The position numbers and the translations under genes were made by a program. The notes under the pieces are model-generated. The model saw only the letters and a list, made by a program, of their open reading frames with translations. It was not told where the DNA came from and made no database searches. From an uncultured bacterium (lineage in GTDB: Bacteria > Actinomycetota > Coriobacteriia > Coriobacteriales > Coriobacteriaceae): a DNA stretch of 64,000 nucleotides. The first letter of the stretch is position 1. Every line of letters begins with the position of its first letter. The stretch is taken from the NCBI GenBank assembly GCA_905214435.1, contig CAJMMA010000001.1, positions 1 through 64,000 of the forward strand. The letters run 5' to 3'. This document shows, piece by piece, positions 40,899-49,330 of this stretch.

Positions 40899-41483
40899 TT
40901 ACTCGTCAAGTGTTTCGATGCGGGGCTTGATGATGCCATATCCACCATTCTTACGGTGATACACCACATTGATAAGGCCGGTCGTCGCGTTCTCGAACAC
41001 GTAGAAGTCGTGACCGAGCAGATCGGTCTGCACCAGCGCCTGCTCCTCAGTCATCGGAGTGACGTCGATAACCTTCTCGCGGACGAGCAGGTCGTCTTCC
41101 TCCTCGGGCAGCAGCAGGTCGGCCAGATCCTCGACGCGCTCGACCGGTGCGACATCCGCGGCGCTGGCACCACCCTGGCGGTTGTCCACGACCTTAGTCT
41201 TGAACTTGCGCAGCTGGCGGGTAACCTTATCGGCGGAGAGGTCGATGGCGGCATACATATCTGCGCCGTGCTCGGCAACGCGAATCACAGAGCCGCGGGC
41301 ACGAACCGTGACCTCGACGATTGCCGGGTTGGGGTTCGAGGGGTTCTTCTCATAACGAAGCACGACGTCGACTGTCATGGGCTCGATATCGAAAACCTTG
41401 AGCGCCTCGCCGATCTTCTCATCCACATGCGCACGCAGAGCATCGGTTACCGTCGTCTTGCGTCCAGAAACCTTGATATCCAT
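40899..41483 (-). CDS. hpf: Ribosome hibernation-promoting factor, long form
   Basis: Predicted 194-residue protein. Residues 1-100 are the S30AE ribosome-binding domain (MDIKVSGRKTTVTDALRAHV and ADMYAAIDLSADKVTRQL). After an acidic linker comes the C-terminal dimerisation domain with LVQTDLLGHDFYVFENATTG and VVYHRKNGGYGIIKP. The long form pairs two 70S ribosomes into inactive 100S particles in stationary phase. Start ATG at 41483 is set by the family N-terminus; upstream in-frame codons are noncoding. Confidence 0.95.
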   Translation of the reverse strand: MDIKVSGRKTTVTDALRAHVDEKIGEALKVFDIEPMTVDVVLRYEKNPSNPNPAIVEVTVRARGSVIRVAEHGADMYAAIDLSADKVTRQLRKFKTKVVDNRQGGASAADVAPVERVEDLADLLLPEEEDDLLVREKVIDVTPMTEEQALVQTDLLGHDFYVFENATTGLINVVYHRKNGGYGIIKPRIETLDE

Positions 41484-41705
41484 ACGTGGCTCCAATCTGC
41501 CTCGGGGACTTACTGTACTGGCTATGTACCCATTGCCGTGCATTTAATCACGCGGATTCCTAAAGACCCGAATAACGATTGCTTAATACCGCATACCGAA
41601 GTCTCGCACTTTTCTGTGGCAAAGTGCGCTATGGGAGGGCGTCGGCGACTTTTTATTTGGTCCCGAAAATTGGCTTTGACCTGCTGGTTTTATAGGGATA
41701 AAAAA
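41484..41705. other. Intergenic region upstream of hpf
   Basis: No gene seen between hpf and the terminator at 41706. A short hairpin GCGCACTTTGCC-like (around 41610-41632, GCACTTT/AAAGTGC) lies in the middle and could belong to the hpf leader. Confidence 0.4.
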
Positions 41706-41736
41706 GCCGGGCTCCCCTATTGGGGAAACCCGGCAG
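41706..41736 (-). terminator. Terminator of the solute-binding lipoprotein gene
   Basis: GCCGGG-CT-CCCC pairs with GGGG-AAA-CCCGGC; on the minus strand TTTTTTA follows. A second weak hairpin (GGTGTC/GACACC) lies at 41758-41788. Confidence 0.8.
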
Positions 41737-41800
41737 TGCGTGTTGAAACCGTGAAGAGGTGTCCTTTCCAACGTATAGGAGACACCACCCCTAGCAATAA

Positions 41801-42808
41801 CTAGCTATTAAGTTTGTTAATGTCGTCGTCAGTGATGGTGCCTTCCTGGCTGGACGATTTGTCCTCGGAGGATGCGGTCTCATTGTTGGAATCGGAGGAC
41901 TCGCTGCCGGAGGACGTGGTCTCACTGGACTCAGAGTCGCCCGGCTGCACGTTAGCGCCCGAAACCGTCTTAGTGGTGAGGTCGTAGGGAATCTGGCCGT
42001 ACCAGACGCAGTGAACCGCCTCGAGCGTGCCGTCGACCGTGATGTCGTCGAGGGCATCACTCACGGCACGGCACAGTTCGTCATTGGACGAGAGGCCCGC
42101 AACACCAAGCGTCGAGGGCGCCTCGAGCGCACCGACATAGGAGACCTCGCTCATCAGGCGTGCAAGATAGCCGCCGGCTGTGGAGTCGCAGATCACATAG
42201 TCGACCTCGCCAGACTCGAGCGCCTCAAAGCACTCGTTGATGTTGGAGTAGGTCTTTTGGTTGGCGGTGATGCTCTGCTTAGCAAGCGCCTCCTGCGAGG
42301 CCGAGGACATCTGGACACCCAGAGTAGACGTGTTAAGGGTATCGGTGGAAACGCTTAGCGACCCACCATCGCTGGTTTTACCGAACACGGAAGCGGCATC
42401 GTACAGGCAGGTGCCGAGCGAGCTAACGTCCCCGTCCGTGGAGTTGATCTCGCCGATAAAGATATCAGCCTTTTTGTCGCCGAGCGCGGAACCTGCCGAG
42501 GACGCATCGACAAAGGCGACCTTAAGGCCCATGCGGCTTGCGAGGGCGCGGGCAGCATCGACTGCATACCCCGTAAGCTCGCCGTCGGCGCCCTGCATTG
42601 CCTGCGGCGCATCGGAAGTATCGAGGGCGACCGTCAGGGTTCCGGGAGTGACCAGGGCATCGTCCGACACCGCCGGCGTGACGGTCTCGTACTCGATCTG
42701 GTCGATCGTGGGAGCCGTGAACGTAGACAGCGGGTTGAACGCGCATCCGCTCAGGCCCAAAACGGCAATGACCGCTGCGGTCCCAGCACCTAACCGAGCC
42801 GCGTGCAT
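41801..42808 (-). CDS. Orphan extracellular solute-binding lipoprotein (family 3)
   Basis: Predicted 335-residue lipoprotein. MHAARLGAGTAAVIAVLGLSGC is a signal peptide with lipobox LSGC. The mature part is a family 3 periplasmic-binding fold (LTVALDTSDAPQAM, GELTGYAVDAARALASRMG, VDYVICDS), which usually binds amino acids. A Ser/Glu-rich tail of about 60 residues ends the chain. No ABC permease or ATPase is adjacent. The ATG at 42808 has GAGGGG upstream; the open frame continues to 43207, and residues from about 43045 on look protein-like, so a longer N-terminus is possible. Confidence 0.75.
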   Translation of the reverse strand: MHAARLGAGTAAVIAVLGLSGCAFNPLSTFTAPTIDQIEYETVTPAVSDDALVTPGTLTVALDTSDAPQAMQGADGELTGYAVDAARALASRMGLKVAFVDASSAGSALGDKKADIFIGEINSTDGDVSSLGTCLYDAASVFGKTSDGGSLSVSTDTLNTSTLGVQMSSASQEALAKQSITANQKTYSNINECFEALESGEVDYVICDSTAGGYLARLMSEVSYVGALEAPSTLGVAGLSSNDELCRAVSDALDDITVDGTLEAVHCVWYGQIPYDLTTKTVSGANVQPGDSESSETTSSGSESSDSNNETASSEDKSSSQEGTITDDDINKLNS

Positions 42809-43259
42809 CAAGCTGCCCCTCACCATGTCCACTACCCTGCCTTCTGTGTCGTATACGATCCGTGCGTTGCGCGGAATATCGGGTTGTTCCCACCAGCTGA
42901 CCTGGTATTTGACCCCACACTTGCGCACCGGGGTGTTTGCTCGGGAGGCCGCAGCCACCTTCACGACTGGCCCGCTCGCCCGCGAGGCGGTATTGCCCCA
43001 AAGAAAGTAGAACGGACGGTGCGGCTTACATCTAGGACGCGCCATGATCGCGCCGCGCGCACGCGGTCGCTTACGTGGATCCCTTTGACCGCGTCTGTCT
43101 TGGACTAGGACGGGCATTTCGTCCGTCCGCAACCACAGCCTGGTAGGAACGTAGCGCATTATAGCTAAGTTCAAGCTAAAGTTTAAGGTTAGGGGCGTCA
43201 TTCGCATCGCGAGTACAGATTTCGCAGGTCGGAGTGGGCTATTCGTGCCTCTGTGAAGC

Positions 43260-43306
43260 CCGGAGCTCCCCTATGGGGAGCTCCGGGGCACCCTTCCTAG
43301 GGTGCC
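43260..43306. repeat. Two adjoining perfect hairpins
   Basis: CCGGAGCTCCCC/GGGGAGCTCCGG (43260-43285) and GGCACCCT/AGGGTGCC (43287-43306), immediately before the 33-bp terminal-repeat element. Neither has a T run. Confidence 0.65.
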
Positions 43307-43307
43307 G

Positions 43308-43524
43308 TGGCCAAAAAATGGCAAATATGAGTACTGTCACCAATTTAGTAACAGGCAATTTTGGCCTCTCGGACAGATTTTGCGCTCAGTGTCGCCAACC
43401 TGATGCTTAGTTATTCTACATTTGTTTATTATCTTCTTACTTTATGACGCCTCCGAGTCCTAAATTCCTTGATTTTGCTGTTACTGATTTAGTGACAGTA
43501 CTCATATTTGCCATATTTTGGCCA
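43308..43524. repeat. 217-bp element with 33-bp terminal inverted repeats, copy 1
   Basis: Left end 43308-43340 (TGGCCAAAAAATGGCAAATA, then TGAGTACTGTCAC) pairs with right end 43492-43524 at 32 of 33 positions. The 151-bp interior is A+T-rich and noncoding. It is homologous along its length to 57884-58111. Size and ends suggest a MITE-like or other non-autonomous element; no target duplication is obvious. It ends 34 bp before the stop of the gene at 43559. Confidence 0.8.
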
Positions 43525-43558
43525 GGGCATATGATTAACCCCCTATTTTCGACGTGAA

Positions 43559-44668
43559 TTAGACCGGCTTAAGCCCAAAACACGCCCGCAGCGTGTTAAG
43601 CAACGCCTCTTGCTTCTTCCTGCGGGCATCGACACGATTCCGGTACCGCTTTCGCATACGCTGGTGCATGCGCCATGCGAGCGCTTCCATCGCTTCCATG
43701 TCACAGAGCATTTCGTTGTTGACCGTCGCGACCTCGATTCCCATAGTAATCAAGCCCGTGTTGCGCTTTTCATCATGGATACGTCCCCTCCGAGAGGAAT
43801 GGCCCAGCTCACCGTTGTATTCCAGGTCAAACCGGGCTGCCTCCTGATATGCATCGCAAACTGCATGGGGCATCCCCGAGATTGCCTGCGCACGGTCATC
43901 GAACTCGATCTTGTAGTCGGTCTTAAAAGGTCCGCAGGCAAACCCGCCATAGGAAAACGGAAGCGAAAACAGGGCGAGCATGATGCACTCCATGGGCGAG
44001 AGCAGGTTTTCCGAAAGATAGGGACACAGACGCAGCAGCTGTTTGGCCACATTCCCCTTGCATGCCGCAAGGTAATCTGCCAGACGATCGGGCATCAGCA
44101 CCGGCTCGACTTCAAAGTAGCCCACGTCTGCTGGCTGGTCCTTGTCCTTTGCAAGTTTATTCGCAACAGGCGAGGTGTAGGGAGGCAGATACTTCCCGCG
44201 GTCACTCAGCGAAATCTTAGAGCACAGCTCCTGGGCCAGGGCAAATGCCTGGATACAGCCGACCTCGCGGGCGACGGCAACACAAAGGGCCTCGGGAGAT
44301 AGACTGTACACCCCCGGTTCCACCTCTAGAATCGAGCCGGCAGGCAACCCGGAGCATACGGACCAGCTCACGCCAAGAATGCGGCGGCGCTGCGCTGCAG
44401 ACCCTACCAGCAAGCACAAATCCTCTTGCACCTCGCTGCTTGCGGCCCCAATCCGCACCAAGTCGGGAAGATAGATGTCCTCGGTCGAGGGCGACGACGT
44501 GCGCAGCACATGGCGCTCTTCATCGGGATTGAGGTCCCTCCAGCTTATGTAGCCCATCTGCCAGCGCTCGGCGCGCATCATGCGTAGCGCCGAGGCGCCT
44601 GTTAGGATTACGGAAGCCGCTAGCTGTTCGCCTGTCGGCTCGTTGCACCGCCCAATCTTTACTGCCAC
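43559..44668 (-). CDS. Uncharacterised protein with a DUF559/Vsr-like nuclease-type C-terminus
   Basis: Predicted 369-residue protein, not assigned to a named family. The N-terminal half (VGVSWSVCSGLPAGS-like region and SPEALCVAVAREVGCIQAFAL) resembles the middle of AbiEi-type proteins. The C-terminal part has LSPMECIMLALFSLPF, then FDLEYNGELGHSSRRG and GIEVATVNNE, the E-x-D/N-G-x-x-H pattern of Vsr/DUF559 nuclease-like domains. It starts with a GTG at 44668 (AGGGG upstream), 10 bp after comFC. The frame further upstream overlaps comFC and is not coding. Confidence 0.65.
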   Translation of the reverse strand: MAVKIGRCNEPTGEQLAASVILTGASALRMMRAERWQMGYISWRDLNPDEERHVLRTSSPSTEDIYLPDLVRIGAASSEVQEDLCLLVGSAAQRRRILGVSWSVCSGLPAGSILEVEPGVYSLSPEALCVAVAREVGCIQAFALAQELCSKISLSDRGKYLPPYTSPVANKLAKDKDQPADVGYFEVEPVLMPDRLADYLAACKGNVAKQLLRLCPYLSENLLSPMECIMLALFSLPFSYGGFACGPFKTDYKIEFDDRAQAISGMPHAVCDAYQEAARFDLEYNGELGHSSRRGRIHDEKRNTGLITMGIEVATVNNEMLCDMEAMEALAWRMHQRMRKRYRNRVDARRKKQEALLNTLRACFGLKPV

Positions 44669-44678
44669 AAAACCACCC

Positions 44679-45485
44679 CTACCAAACGCGTGCGATAGCA
44701 AGGCCATCGACTGCCGCAGCGCCGGCGCGCTTGAGTTCCGCCGAAGCCGCGGCCATCGTCGCGCCCGTGGTGATAACGTCATCGATAAGCAGCAGGCGGC
44801 GGCCGTGCACGTCCTCAACCGTCTCGTACATGCCTTGGGCACGCTCGCGGCGCTCCTCACGACCGAGTTCGCGCTGGTCGCCATGCCCGTACTTGACGAG
44901 AGCATCGAGCAGGGGAACACCCGACAGCTCGCAAAATGGGCGCGCGATAGCCTCCATATGATCAAAACCACGCCGCCGAAACGCTGCCGCTGTCGCAGGC
45001 ACAAACACCACCGCATCCGCACCGGACAGCACACCTCCTAAGCGTTCGGGCGCTACGACCTGGGCATGCAGGGCAGTGTCGTAGAGCAGCTCCGCCAGAT
45101 ACGGCGCCAGGCGTCGCTCGCCCGCGTCCTTGTACGCTTTAATGATGCGCGGCAGCGGATGCGCATAGACGGAGCACGCCAGGCAGCGGTCGAGCGCCTC
45201 CGCCATTGCCGAGGACGTGCCCTCGACCGAACACTCAGTGCACAGCAAATCCCCAAACGGGGCGCCGCATCGGGTACAGCTATGACGTGGGTCGATGAGC
45301 GTGAGCGCGGCCAGGCAGTCTTGGCAAATAAGCGCGCCGGCGCGCTCGCAGCCGGCACATCGTGTTGGCGACAATGCCTCGAGTGCCTCGCGTGCCGCCC
45401 GCTCGGCAAACGGCAGCAATTCGTCCGCAAACGGTAGGGCGCCGGCACCCTGCAGACGGCTCAATTTGTTTAGATGGCTCTTCAA
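44679..45485 (-). CDS. comFC: ComF family protein (phosphoribosyltransferase-like)
   Basis: Predicted 268-residue ComFC, required in other bacteria for DNA uptake in transformation. Cysteine pairs C-x-x-C (CAGCERAGALICQDC and CTRCGAPFGDLLCTEC) would hold zinc; the C-terminal phosphoribosyltransferase motif is RLLLIDDVITTGAT. The start appears to be a TTG at 45485 with GGAGGG seven bases upstream, and that ribosome site lies inside the terminator hairpin of the flanking region. No comFA or com pilus genes are in the window. Confidence 0.88.
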   Translation of the reverse strand: MKSHLNKLSRLQGAGALPFADELLPFAERAAREALEALSPTRCAGCERAGALICQDCLAALTLIDPRHSCTRCGAPFGDLLCTECSVEGTSSAMAEALDRCLACSVYAHPLPRIIKAYKDAGERRLAPYLAELLYDTALHAQVVAPERLGGVLSGADAVVFVPATAAAFRRRGFDHMEAIARPFCELSGVPLLDALVKYGHGDQRELGREERRERAQGMYETVEDVHGRRLLLIDDVITTGATMAAASAELKRAGAAAVDGLAIARVW

Positions 45486-45488
45486 GAC

Positions 45489-45524
45489 ACAACCCTCCCT
45501 ACGTTCGGTCGCAGGGAGGGTTGT
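45489..45524 (-). terminator. ricT-side terminator overlapping the comFC ribosome site
   Basis: ACAACCCTCCCT (45489-45500) pairs perfectly with AGGGAGGGTTGT (45513-45524). It follows the ricT stop on the minus strand, and its second arm includes the GGAGGG that precedes the comFC start. Confidence 0.75.
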
Positions 45525-45587
45525 TGATTCAGCGCTATGGTACCCCGACGCGATTGGGGTAAGGCGGGTTAAATCAGCTCGCGGGCG

Positions 45588-47288
45588 TTATTCGCCGGCG
45601 GGCGGTTGTGGTGCGGCCGAAGACGGGGTCGAGCCCTCGCCACCATCCTGGCGCGGCTTGCGGGAACGGCGACGACGACGGCGCTTTTGACCCTGGTCGG
45701 CCGAGCCCTCGCCACCGCGATCCTCGCGCGGCTCGCGCTCGTCGCGAGCGGCGCCACGCGAAGCCTTGGCAGCAGCTCCCCCGCCATCTCCGGGACGACG
45801 GCGCGTGACCTTGACCTCGCCATCCGAGACCTGATCGGCCACGGAGGGCACTGAAGGCTTCTGCTGTGCGCCCGAGGAATGGCGACGGCGCGGACGCGGC
45901 GCGCGCTCCTCCTCGCCACGTGACTTGCCGCCCTTGTCGACAGGCGCATCGGAGGCCGAGGGACCCTTGGAAGCGGCACCAGCCTCGCGAGCAGCTGCGG
46001 CGCGGAAGGCGTCCTCGCGCTCCTCGCTCGACAGATGACGGCGACGACGGCGCGTGGGATTCATGCCACCGCCGCGATTCTGCTGCTGGGGCTGTTGAAC
46101 CTCGCGCTCGCGAGCGCCGTTCTTGCCGGCGGCTGCGGCCTCGCCGGCATCGGCAGAGCCCGCACGCTTGCGGCGGCGACGGCCGCCAGCGGCCTCCTCG
46201 GCCTCAGGCGTTGCGGCATTGCCACGGCCCTTTCCGCGGCCACGACCCTCGCCCTGCCCCTGACCGGCGCGAGCATCGGAATCGGCATCGCGACGACGGC
46301 GCTTGGGCATCGACGTGCCAGCAAGACGGTCGGCGCTCGACAGGCCATCGCCCACGTCGACGCCGTTCTCGCGATCGAGCTCCATGAGCGCCAGGCGCAT
46401 CTCGGGCGACTCGATGCGCTCGAGCACGTCACGCGTCACGCAGTCGGGGCGGCAGTTGCAGCCCTGCTCGGCGGCCTTCTTCTTGCAGCCCTCCGAGCAG
46501 GTCATATCGGCCAGGTTGACCTTAAAGACCTTGCCGTTCTCCAGACGCAGCACCAGCTGCTCGCGCGGCGTGTCATATTCCTGAATACGCGCCTTGCCGA
46601 GCGGCGTATCGATGAGCGTCTTCTTTTTGGGCGCGCGGCTCTTAAAGTCCTTGTACGCTTCGAACTCGTAGCGCAGGCAGCACATCAGGCGGCCGCAAAC
46701 GCCGCTGATCTTGGAGGAATTGAGCGGCAGGTCCTGCTCTTTTGCCATGCGGATCGAGACGGGCTCAAACTGTCCGCCAAAGCGCGTGCAACAGAGCTCC
46801 TGGCCGCACTGGGCATAGCCGCCCACCAGGCGAGTCTCGTCGCGCACGCCGATCTGGCGCATGTCGACGCGAATGTGCAGCGTCGAGGACAGATCCTTGA
46901 CGAGCTGGCGAAAATCGACGCGCTCCTCGGCCGCAAAGTAGAACACGGCCTTCTCGCCGCCAAACAGGTACTCGACGCCGACCGGCTTCATCTCGAGGTC
47001 GAGTTCTTTGACCAGACGGCGGAAATCGACCATGGCCTCGTCGCCCTGGATGGCAAGATCGTCGGCAAGCTGCAGGTCAATGTCGCTCGCCACGCGCAGC
47101 ACGGGCTTGAGCGGCTGACCGATCTCGTCTTGCGGCACCTCGAAGGGATCGGCCGTAACCAAGCCGATCTCGGTTCCGCGCTCGGTGGAGCAAATGGCAT
47201 AATCGGCCTCGAGGATATCCAGGTCCTGCGGGTCAAACCACAGGTCGCGCGAGGCGTAGGTAAACTTAACGGGTACGACTAACGGCAT
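45588..47288 (-). CDS. ricT: PSP1-domain protein RicT with a long Arg-rich tail
   Basis: Predicted 566-residue protein. The first 300 residues are RicT/YaaT (PSP1), with conserved cysteines in CGQELCCTRFGG and SGVCGRLMCCLRYE and a later C-x-C-R-P-D-C group; in Bacillus the Ric complex carries iron-sulfur clusters and governs RNase Y and development. From about residue 330 to the end runs a disordered Arg/Gly/Ala/Glu-rich extension with repeated RRRRR tracts, absent from the 275-residue Bacillus protein and likely to bind RNA. It overlaps holB by 10 bases, as in the classical tmk-holB-ricT order. Confidence 0.9.
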   Translation of the reverse strand: MPLVVPVKFTYASRDLWFDPQDLDILEADYAICSTERGTEIGLVTADPFEVPQDEIGQPLKPVLRVASDIDLQLADDLAIQGDEAMVDFRRLVKELDLEMKPVGVEYLFGGEKAVFYFAAEERVDFRQLVKDLSSTLHIRVDMRQIGVRDETRLVGGYAQCGQELCCTRFGGQFEPVSIRMAKEQDLPLNSSKISGVCGRLMCCLRYEFEAYKDFKSRAPKKKTLIDTPLGKARIQEYDTPREQLVLRLENGKVFKVNLADMTCSEGCKKKAAEQGCNCRPDCVTRDVLERIESPEMRLALMELDRENGVDVGDGLSSADRLAGTSMPKRRRRDADSDARAGQGQGEGRGRGKGRGNAATPEAEEAAGGRRRRKRAGSADAGEAAAAGKNGAREREVQQPQQQNRGGGMNPTRRRRRHLSSEEREDAFRAAAAREAGAASKGPSASDAPVDKGGKSRGEEERAPRPRRRHSSGAQQKPSVPSVADQVSDGEVKVTRRRPGDGGGAAAKASRGAARDEREPREDRGGEGSADQGQKRRRRRRSRKPRQDGGEGSTPSSAAPQPPAGE

Positions 47289-48406
47289 TTCAGTGCCTTC
47301 CTGATATCGAACAGCATGACCTCGATGGCCAGCTGGGGAGTAACGTTTCTGGCGATGTTGCGCTCGGCGGTCGCGACCGCCTCGAGCGCCTGGGTGGCAC
47401 CCGCAACATTGGTCGCGGCGGCAAGCCGACCGATCGTGTCGCGCACGTCCTCGTTCACCACGTCGGCTGCCTCGTCCTGAAGTGTCAGCAGCACGTCGCG
47501 CATGAGCGTCCGCGCGCTCGCCAGCGCTTCCATGATACCCGAACGCTCGCGCGCGTTGAGTTCGCGCTTGTTGCGGTCCTCAAGCTGCTTCAATGCTCCA
47601 CGCGACAGGTAGTCGGCGTTTTGCTCGAGTACCTTTTCCTGCGTGGACTTGACCTCGGCGAGCGGCGCCTTGACGGCGACGATGAGCGACTTGGCGCGAC
47701 TGAGCACGTCGGCCTCGTCGGCGGCAATGAGTGAGTCGATGGCACGGATCATCTGGCGACGGGCGTCCTGGCGCTCGGCGCTCTTGAGGAACTCGATACC
47801 ACGCGTGGGGCTTCCCGCCACGGCGACGGCCATGCGGCAGCGCGCGGGATCCTGCCCGGTGGCGCGGCTCACGGCCTGCGCGGCCACGGTGGGAGACACC
47901 AGCCGAAACGGCACACACTGGCAGCGGCTCACGATGGTGGGCAGCATCACGTCTGCCGAGGTACCCAACAGGATGAACATGACGCCCTCGGGCGGCTCCT
48001 CGAGCGTTTTGAGCAGTGCGTTGGCGGTGTTGGCACGCAGTTGCTCGGCACGGTCGATGATGTAGACCTTGGCCTTGGCACGGATGGGCGCCAGCGGCAC
48101 GTCATCGAGCAGCTCGCGGGTCTGGGCAATGAGGTAACCCGTGGCGCTCTCGGGCGTGTAATAGTGCACGTCGGGATGCGTATGCCGAGCAACGCGCACG
48201 CAGCTGTCGCATGCGCCGCAGCCGTCCTGCTCGCACAGGAAGGCTTGGGCAAGCGCCCACGCGGCGTCGAGCTTGCCCGCGCCGGGCGCGCCCAAAAACA
48301 GGTAGGCGTGCGATGCGCGACCGCTAGCGACGGCATTGGTCAAAAAGTCGCGCACGCGCTCTTGGGTGTCGAGCTTGGCCAGCAGGCTTGCCTGAGCGGG
48401 GGCCAT
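47279..48406 (-). CDS. holB: DNA polymerase III delta-prime subunit
   Basis: Predicted 375-residue clamp-loader subunit. AAA+ features: HAYLFLGAPGAGKLDAAWAL (P-loop with GAPGAGK followed by L instead of T), a zinc module CEQDGCGACDSCVRV, and sensor/SRC region LLKTLEEPPEGVMF with PTIVSRCQ. Start ATG at 48406 has a perfect AAGGAGG inside the end of tmk, one base after its stop; the frame beyond is tmk overlap. Delta-prime subunits often lack a working P-loop, which fits the altered residue. Confidence 0.93.
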   Translation of the reverse strand: MAPAQASLLAKLDTQERVRDFLTNAVASGRASHAYLFLGAPGAGKLDAAWALAQAFLCEQDGCGACDSCVRVARHTHPDVHYYTPESATGYLIAQTRELLDDVPLAPIRAKAKVYIIDRAEQLRANTANALLKTLEEPPEGVMFILLGTSADVMLPTIVSRCQCVPFRLVSPTVAAQAVSRATGQDPARCRMAVAVAGSPTRGIEFLKSAERQDARRQMIRAIDSLIAADEADVLSRAKSLIVAVKAPLAEVKSTQEKVLEQNADYLSRGALKQLEDRNKRELNARERSGIMEALASARTLMRDVLLTLQDEAADVVNEDVRDTIGRLAAATNVAGATQALEAVATAERNIARNVTPQLAIEVMLFDIRKALKCR

Positions 48407-48407
48407 G

Positions 48408-49091
48408 CTACTCGGCCTCCTTGGCAAGCGCGGCGGCAACGGCTTCCTGCGGAATGTCGAGACCATACGCGCGAACCTGCTCGACCGTCTTCTCGAAGAC
48501 TTCCTCGACGGTCGCAGTGGCGTCGATGAGCTTTACGCGGTCTGGCTCCTCGGCGGCAATGGCACAAAATCCCTGATAGACACGCTCCTGGAAGGCCATG
48601 CCCTTGGCCTCCATGCGATCGGTCGCACCGCGGGCCGCCATGCGCAGCGCCGCCTGCTCGGGCGTGATGTGGTAGACGAGTGTGAGTGCCGGGTGCGTTC
48701 CCGCGACGGCCAGGTTGTTGGCGTCGCGCACCATCTGGCGATCGAGGCCATCGGCAAATGCCTGGTAGCAGGTCGTGGAATCGTAGAAGCGATCGCACAG
48801 GACCACCTTGCCGGCCGCAAGGGCGGGCGCGATGACCTCGTGCACCAGCTGGGCACGCGCCGCCTCGTAGAGCAACAGCTCGCAGGTGTCTCCCATCGCC
48901 GTGTTGGCGGGGTCGAGCAGCAAAGCGCGAATCTTTTCGCTGATGGCGGTGCCGCCCGGCTCGCGCAGGCTCACAACCTGGTAGCCGGCAAGATCGAGCG
49001 CGCGGGCAAGCAGACGCGCCTGCGTGGACTTGCCGGCACCGTCGACGCCCTCGAGCGTGATAAAGCTATGTTGAGCAGGCTCAAAAGCCAT
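48408..49091 (-). CDS. tmk: Thymidylate kinase
   Basis: Predicted 227-residue dTMP kinase for dTTP synthesis. P-loop FITLEGVDGAGKSTQARLL, the DR(Y/F) motif in VLCDRFYDSTTCYQAF and the LID-region arginines in MAARGATDRME are all present. It is first in tmk-holB-ricT, an arrangement common in Gram-positive bacteria and Actinobacteria. Confidence 0.95.
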   Translation of the reverse strand: MAFEPAQHSFITLEGVDGAGKSTQARLLARALDLAGYQVVSLREPGGTAISEKIRALLLDPANTAMGDTCELLLYEAARAQLVHEVIAPALAAGKVVLCDRFYDSTTCYQAFADGLDRQMVRDANNLAVAGTHPALTLVYHITPEQAALRMAARGATDRMEAKGMAFQERVYQGFCAIAAEEPDRVKLIDATATVEEVFEKTVEQVRAYGLDIPQEAVAAALAKEAE

Positions 49092-49195
49092 GGGCGCAGC
49101 CCCTTCCTACAAGGCGCGTAAATGCAGATATATCAACTAAGCCATGATACCCCAGTGCTCGGCGCGTCCCCAATGGCTAAAGGCGCCTTTCCAAA

Positions 49196-49260
49196 GTTGC
49201 GGTGAAATAGGGACTGATTGAAGCCCTGAGACCGCCAAACAGTCCCTATTTCACCGCAAC
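49196..49260. repeat. GGGAC-type palindrome, copy 2
   Basis: Perfect 21-bp inverted repeat: GTTGCGGTGAAATAGGGACTG (49196-49216 region) and its complement at 49240-49260. It lies between the tmk start and the zinc-ribbon gene and shares the GGGAC core but not the arm ends with 5705-5752 and 50333-50390. Confidence 0.75.
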
Positions 49261-49330
49261 GTATGATGGGGAATTTTGAATGCTGGGTATAATCGTCGTA
49301 TTGCATTGAAATGTGGCGAAAGGAGTGGCA

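Noticed and set aside
40885..40899. GTTAACGTATTTT near hpf as another galactose operator
   Set aside because: Only the first nine bases match, and it lies after the hpf stop rather than before a gene start.
44669..45034. Upstream extension of the nuclease-like gene
   Set aside because: This part overlaps comFC in another frame and translates to Arg/Ser/Cys-rich shadow sequence.
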